Source: DATLWN01 sp964492895 (GTDB lineage Bacteria; Pseudomonadota; Zetaproteobacteria; Mariprofundales; Mariprofundaceae). From it: DNA of 8,568 bases. The stretch spans positions 1 to 8,568 of the forward strand of contig CAZBLR010000053.1 of the NCBI GenBank assembly GCA_964492895.1, in the 5' to 3' direction. Of the stretch, positions 5,520-8,568 are shown piece by piece (position 1 is the stretch's first letter; each line of letters begins with the position of its first letter). The notes under the pieces were generated by a model. That model saw only the letters and a program-made list of their open reading frames with translations, searched no databases and was not told the origin of the DNA. The translations under genes and the position numbers were made by a program.

Positions 5520-6185
5520 ATGGCCGACCCATCGTGGATGGGGCAGTTCCCGCAGCTTGCGGCGATCGACGACCCGGCATGGCGGCGGACGGCCGCCGCC
5601 GCGCGCATCCTGAGCGTCGCGCCGGGCACGGTGCTGTTCCGCGACGGCGATGCCTGCGCCGGCTACGTGCTGGTGCTCGACGGCTCGGTGCGCGTGCAGA
5701 AGATGGACCCGCACGGGCGCGAGATCGTGCTCTACCGCGTCGAACAGGGGCAGACCTGCATGCTGACGACCTCCTGCCTGCTCGGCGGCACCGCCTATCC
5801 GGCCGAGGGCATCGCTGAGGAGACCACCCGGCTGGCGATGCTGCCGGCGCCGGGCTTCGACCGGGCCGTGGCGGAGTCGGCCGGGTTCCGGCGTTTCGTG
5901 CTGTCGGCGATCAGCCGGCGCATCGCCGACCTGATGATGTTGATCGAGGACGTGGCCTTCGGGCGCATGGACATGCGCCTGGCACGCCTGCTTTCGCACC
6001 GGGCGGATGCCGACGGCATGCTGGCCGTCACGCACCAGGACCTGGCCGTGGAGCTCGGCACGGCGCGCGAGGTGGTCAGCCGCCTGCTCAAGGATTTCGA
6101 GGCCAGGGGCCTGGTGCGCCTCGGGCGCGGCGAGGTGCGCGTGCTGGCGCCGGAGCGCCTCGGGGCCATGGACGCCGAACGGTAA
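5520..6185 (+). CDS. Crp/Fnr-family transcription regulator
   Basis: A 221-residue one-component regulator with an N-terminal cyclic-nucleotide-type beta-barrel sensor (about residues 25-115), a long dimer helix (about 120-155) and a C-terminal winged helix-turn-helix (about 166-212: VTHQDLAVELGTAREVVSRLLKDFEARGLV region). The recognition helix has Glu184, Ser187 and Arg188 in the E-x-x-S-R spacing of FNR, so a TTGAT-like half-site would be expected. The N-terminal cysteine cluster of FNR is absent, so it is not an FNR-type Fe-S oxygen sensor. Cys80 and Cys86 lie in GQTCMLTTSCLLGG and could be redox-active, which is inference. The start is uncertain: ATG 5520 (chosen, 2 bp after the ampD stop), ATG 5508 (overlapping ampD by 10 bp) or ATG 5538. 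None has a clear Shine-Dalgarno sequence, so translation is probably coupled to ampD. The adjacent DUF2892 gene is the obvious candidate target. Confidence 0.92.
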   Translation: MADPSWMGQFPQLAAIDDPAWRRTAAAARILSVAPGTVLFRDGDACAGYVLVLDGSVRVQKMDPHGREIVLYRVEQGQTCMLTTSCLLGGTAYPAEGIAEETTRLAMLPAPGFDRAVAESAGFRRFVLSAISRRIADLMMLIEDVAFGRMDMRLARLLSHRADADGMLAVTHQDLAVELGTAREVVSRLLKDFEARGLVRLGRGEVRVLAPERLGAMDAER

Positions 6186-6188
6186 CAT

Positions 6189-6221
6189 TGTCACTGAACT
6201 GACGCCGGATTCGGCTATACT
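6189..6221 (+). promoter_or_regulatory. Candidate promoter with overlapping palindrome upstream of the DUF2892 gene
   Basis: TATACT (6216-6221) is a good -10 element. The best -35 is the weak CTGAAC (6194-6199) with 16 bp spacing. Centred on that -35 is TGTCA-CTGAAC-TGACG (6189-6204), an inverted repeat with four perfect outer-arm pairs (GTCA/TGAC) and the five-six-five geometry of Crp-family sites. The palindrome centre would be about 31 bp before the transcription start, closer than the -41.5 of classic activation and suggestive of repression. The site differs from the canonical TTGAT and TGTGA half-sites, so binding by the neighbouring regulator is only a hypothesis. Confidence 0.4.
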
Positions 6222-6253
6222 CCCTATCAAACAGATCGCACAGGAGGTGAGCC

Positions 6254-6448
6254 ATGAAAGCCAATGTCGGAACCATCGATCGTGTTCTTCGCGTGATTGT
6301 CGGGCTGGTACTGATCAGCCTGGTGTTCGTCGGTCCGCATACCCCGTGGGGGTGGATCGGCGTCGTGCCGCTGGCCACCGCCCTGATCGGCTTCTGCCCG
6401 GCCTACGCGCTGTTCGGCGCCAGCACCTGCGCCAAGAAGGAAGCCTGA
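6254..6448 (+). CDS. DUF2892 (YgaP-type transmembrane) small membrane protein
   Basis: A 64-residue inner-membrane protein. It has the hallmarks of the DUF2892 family, also found as the membrane anchor of the rhodanese YgaP: an N-terminal MKANVGTIDRVLRVIVG start, a first helix (about residues 11-27), a turn with PHTPWGW, a second helix (about 34-48), and the terminal GFCPAYALFGASTC motif with Cys48 and Cys59. Genes of this family often sit next to sulfur-transfer or redox proteins, and a role in sulfide or thiol handling is suspected, but no activity is established for the stand-alone form. The ATG is preceded by AGGAGGTGA (6242-6250), the strongest ribosome binding site in the window, so high translation is likely. 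It follows the Crp/Fnr regulator by 68 bp with its own promoter-like sequence and ends before a strong terminator. Confidence 0.93.
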   Translation: MKANVGTIDRVLRVIVGLVLISLVFVGPHTPWGWIGVVPLATALIGFCPAYALFGASTCAKKEA

Positions 6449-6469
6449 GCGACCGTTTGTCGCCGATGC

Positions 6470-6505
6470 CAACGGCAGCCGTATCCCGGCTGCCGTTGTT
6501 CTTTT
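6470..6505 (+). terminator. Rho-independent terminator after the DUF2892 gene
   Basis: Perfect 12-bp inverted repeat CAACGGCAGCCG (6470-6481) and CGGCTGCCGTTG (6487-6498) with a 5-nt loop, followed directly by TTCTTTT. It lies 21 bp after the DUF2892 stop codon and closes the ampD/regulator/DUF2892 group. The next gene starts 26 bp further on and must use a new promoter or read-through. A TATACC that could act as a -10 lies at 6505-6510, but I see no convincing -35. Confidence 0.93.
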
Positions 6506-6531
6506 ATACCCGCAAGTCCTAGGCTGCCGCC

Positions 6532-7365
6532 ATGGTGCACGAGGCCTGGATCCGGTTCGGCGTGTTCGCGGCGGTGCTGGCGGCGATGGCCGCCTGGGAG
6601 ACCGTCTCGCCGCGGCGCATTCCCGGTATGGGTCGCGGCCGGCGCTGGCCCGGCAACCTGATGCTGGTGGCCGTGAACACCGTGGCGGTACGCCTGCTGT
6701 TGCCGGCCGGCGCCGTCGGCGCCGCCCTGTGGGCCGGGGCGCACCACGTCGGCCTGTGCCACCTGCTGGGGTGGTCCGGCTGGTCGGCCGTGCTGGCGTG
6801 CGTGGTGCTGCTGGATCTCGCGATCTACGCCCAGCACGTGTTGTTCCATGCCGTGCCGCTGTTGTGGCGGCTGCACATGGTCCACCATGCCGACCGGGAC
6901 ATCGACGTCACCACGGGCCTGCGCTTCCATCCGGGCGAGATCCTGCTGTCGGTGCTGATCAAGATGGCCGTGGTGGCCCTGCTCGGGGCGCCGGTCGCGG
7001 CCGTGGTGATCTTCGAAGTCGTGCTCAACGCCATGGCCATGTTCAACCATTCCAACGTGCGCCTGCCCCAGGCCCTGGATACGCGGCTGCGCCGGCTCTT
7101 GGTGACCCCGGACATGCACCGCGTCCACCACTCGATCGTGCGCGACGAGACCAACCGCAACTTCGGCTTCAACCTGTCGTGGTGGGACCGGCTGTTCGGC
7201 ACCTACCGGGCCCAGCCGGCGGCCGGGCACGTGCAGATGACCATCGGCCTCGAACAGTTCCAGCAGGCCGAGACCTACCGCCTTCGCTGGATGCTCGCGC
7301 TGCCGTTTCGCGGTAGCATCGGTGCCTATCCGATCCTGAGTCGCCCGGAGGCCGGAAGTGAGTGA
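6532..7365 (+). CDS. Sterol desaturase / fatty acid hydroxylase family membrane protein
   Basis: A 277-residue integral membrane di-iron oxygenase of the fatty acid hydroxylase superfamily. Members insert a hydroxyl or double bond into lipids, sterols or carotenoids at the membrane. All histidine boxes are present: HVLFH (102-106), HMVHH (115-119), His133 in RFHPGE, FNHSN (His173) and HRVHH (196-200), followed by the common NFGFNLSWWDRLFGTYR block (210-226). Hydrophobic helices occur near residues 8-22, 45-70, 84-100 and 138-168. The end of the protein is soluble. The substrate cannot be told from sequence. The start ATG at 6532 has no strong Shine-Dalgarno sequence but places the first helix correctly. 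It is the first gene after the terminator, and its last 8 bp overlap the following small cysteine-rich gene, so the two are likely co-expressed. Confidence 0.93.
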   Translation: MVHEAWIRFGVFAAVLAAMAAWETVSPRRIPGMGRGRRWPGNLMLVAVNTVAVRLLLPAGAVGAALWAGAHHVGLCHLLGWSGWSAVLACVVLLDLAIYAQHVLFHAVPLLWRLHMVHHADRDIDVTTGLRFHPGEILLSVLIKMAVVALLGAPVAAVVIFEVVLNAMAMFNHSNVRLPQALDTRLRRLLVTPDMHRVHHSIVRDETNRNFGFNLSWWDRLFGTYRAQPAAGHVQMTIGLEQFQQAETYRLRWMLALPFRGSIGAYPILSRPEAGSE

Positions 7366-7564
7366 CGACAGACCCGTGGACCGCTGCGACTGCACCGGCT
7401 TCAAGTTCGCGAAGCTGCTGGAGTTCGGCGATGTGCAGACGGCGATGGCCGAGACGGAGTCCGGCCGCGAGTGCGAGGGCTGCCTGGCCTACATGAAGCT
7501 GGCGTTCGCCACCGGCGAGACCGCGTTCGCCATCGACGATCCGCGCCTGGCCGAGTACGAATAG
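7358..7564 (+). CDS. Small four-cysteine protein, bacterioferritin-associated-ferredoxin-like candidate
   Basis: A 68-residue soluble protein starting at GTG 7358, preceded by GGAGG (7347-7351) with 6 nt spacing, and overlapping the hydroxylase gene by 8 bp. Its four cysteines form CxC (Cys10, Cys12) and CxxC (Cys39, Cys42: CEGC). Order and spacing resemble the [2Fe-2S] site of bacterioferritin-associated ferredoxin (CxC about 31 residues before CxxC; 26 residues here). The segments between are helical and the tail is acidic (DDPRLAEYE). A [2Fe-2S] cluster or a zinc site are both possible. I do not recognise a named family. The overlap with a di-iron hydroxylase gene makes an electron-transfer or iron-supply role attractive, but that is inference. 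The stop TAG is immediately followed by the ATG of the transporter gene. Confidence 0.8.
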   Translation: MSDDRPVDRCDCTGFKFAKLLEFGDVQTAMAETESGRECEGCLAYMKLAFATGETAFAIDDPRLAEYE

Positions 7565-8568
7565 ATGGCGAAGGAGCGCAGCCGCCCGTCCTTCCTGATC
7601 GGCGCCGCCGCGTTCGTCGTCGTCGTCGCCGGCATGCAGGCCGCGGCCTCGCTGCTGGTGCCGTTCCTGCTCGCCGCCTTCGTGGCCATCATCTGCCTGC
7701 CGCCGATGCACTGGCTGATCGGCCGCAAGGTGCCGGCGGGGCTGGCGGTGCTCGCGATCGCCCTCGGCCTGGTCCTGGTCACGGTGCTGATCGGCACCTT
7801 CGTCGGCACCTCGATCGCGGACTTCTCGCGCAACCTGCCGACCTACCAGGACAACCTGCAGCACCAGACCGGCGCCCTGCTCGACTGGCTCTCCCGCCAC
7901 GGCGTGACGCTGAACCTGCAGCTGTTGCGCGACAACCTGAATCCGGCCACGGCCATGGGTCTGGCCGGCAAGATGGTGGCCGGGCTCGGCAACGCGCTGG
8001 CCAACACCTTCCTGATCGTGCTGACGGTGATCTTCCTGCTGATCGAGGGCGTGGCGCTGCCGCACAAGTGGCGGCTGATGGGCCGGCACGCGCCGTCGAT
8101 CGACAACCTCGGCCGCTTCGTCGAGAGCGTGAACTCGTACCTGGCCATCAAGGGCTGGGTCAGCCTGGCCACCGGTGTGGCCGTCGCCGTGTGGCTGGCC
8201 GTGCTCGGCGTCAACTACCCGGTGCTGTGGGGCCTCGTGGCCTTCCTGTTCAACTTCGTGCCGAACATCGGCTCGATCATCGCCGCCGTGCCGGCGCTCC
8301 TGCTGGCGCTGGTGCAGCTTGGCCCCGGTCCGGCGCTGGCCGCCGGCGCCGGTTATCTCGTCGTGAACATCGTCATGGGCAACGTCGTCGAGCCGCGCTT
8401 CATGGGCCGGGGCGTGGGCCTGTCCACGCTCGTCGTGTTCCTGTCCCTGGTGTTCTGGGGCTGGGTGCTGGGCCCGGTCGGTATGCTGCTGTCCGTGCCG
8501 CTGACCATGGTCGTCAAGCTGGCGCTCGAAGCCAACCCCGAGACCCGCTGGATCGCCGTCCTGATCGG
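7565..8568 (+). CDS. tqsA: TqsA-like AI-2E family transporter (3' partial)
   Basis: Inner-membrane protein of the AI-2E (PerM/YdiK/TqsA) family. The E. coli TqsA member affects export of autoinducer-2; others act as ion antiporters, so the substrate here is open. The visible 334 codons run without a stop to the window edge and appear to lack only a handful of C-terminal residues compared with the roughly 344-residue E. coli protein. Hydrophobic segments occur near residues 10-48, 56-82, 145-165, 198-217, 219-243, 244-266 and 288-318. Family signatures are clear: LKGWVS-like helix at about 196-201, FNFVPNIGSIIAAVPA (about 229-244), NVVEPRFMGRGVGLSTLVVFL (about 273-293) and FWGWVLGPVGMLLSVPLT (about 297-314). 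The ATG directly abuts the TAG of the preceding gene and has no strong Shine-Dalgarno sequence, so it is probably translated by coupling. Confidence 0.94.
   Translation, partial: MAKERSRPSFLIGAAAFVVVVAGMQAAASLLVPFLLAAFVAIICLPPMHWLIGRKVPAGLAVLAIALGLVLVTVLIGTFVGTSIADFSRNLPTYQDNLQHQTGALLDWLSRHGVTLNLQLLRDNLNPATAMGLAGKMVAGLGNALANTFLIVLTVIFLLIEGVALPHKWRLMGRHAPSIDNLGRFVESVNSYLAIKGWVSLATGVAVAVWLAVLGVNYPVLWGLVAFLFNFVPNIGSIIAAVPALLLALVQLGPGPALAAGAGYLVVNIVMGNVVEPRFMGRGVGLSTLVVFLSLVFWGWVLGPVGMLLSVPLTMVVKLALEANPETRWIAVLI

Noticed and set aside
6224..6230. ATCAA half-site downstream of the DUF2892 -10 as an FNR box
   Set aside because: No TTGAT partner at the required 4-bp spacing, and its position would be at the transcription start.
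1..8568. Mobile element, phage, CRISPR, defence or toxin-antitoxin system
   Set aside because: No transposase, integrase, Cas, nuclease or toxin-like product, no regular spacer array and no terminal repeats are visible; genes look like stable chromosomal functions.

Overview
The window is ordinary-looking chromosome from a GC-rich proteobacterium, most likely gammaproteobacterial. It has dense genes, long GC-rich shadow frames, an AmpD whose zinc ligands line up with the enterobacterial enzyme, a TqsA-type transporter and an FieF-type metal exporter. I see no transposase, integrase, CRISPR array, tRNA or rRNA, and no compositional break that suggests a recent island.

Left part (1-1500): the last codons of an unidentified plus-strand membrane protein converge on thyA (thymidylate synthase, minus strand). 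thyA is divergent from a small secreted EF-hand protein. The 119 bp between them hold tandem 11-bp repeats built around GGCGCC that overlap a candidate promoter.

Middle part (1503-4809): four minus-strand genes read in the order membrane methyltransferase, patatin-like phospholipase, FieF-type cation exporter, exported secretin-N-domain-like protein. Two junctions overlap (8 bp and 4 bp) and one gap is 52 bp, so this is probably one operon concerned with the cell envelope and metals. The second divergent region (4810-4947) carries a perfect 17-bp palindrome and a very short leader frame with the only good Shine-Dalgarno sequence before ampD.

Right part (4948-8568): ampD (anhydromuropeptide recycling) is followed at once by a Crp/Fnr-type regulator. 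Then comes a DUF2892 membrane protein with its own promoter-like sequence and very strong ribosome binding site, closed by a textbook Rho-independent terminator. After the terminator a second tight plus-strand group encodes a sterol-desaturase/fatty-acid-hydroxylase-family di-iron membrane enzyme, a 68-residue four-cysteine protein resembling bacterioferritin-associated ferredoxin, and a TqsA/AI-2E family transporter cut by the window end.

No clearly new system is visible. The best leads are the secretin-like orphan protein, the four-cysteine mini-protein paired with a di-iron hydroxylase, the ampD leader frame, the Crp/Fnr-DUF2892 pair with a palindrome on its promoter, and the two intergenic palindromic elements.
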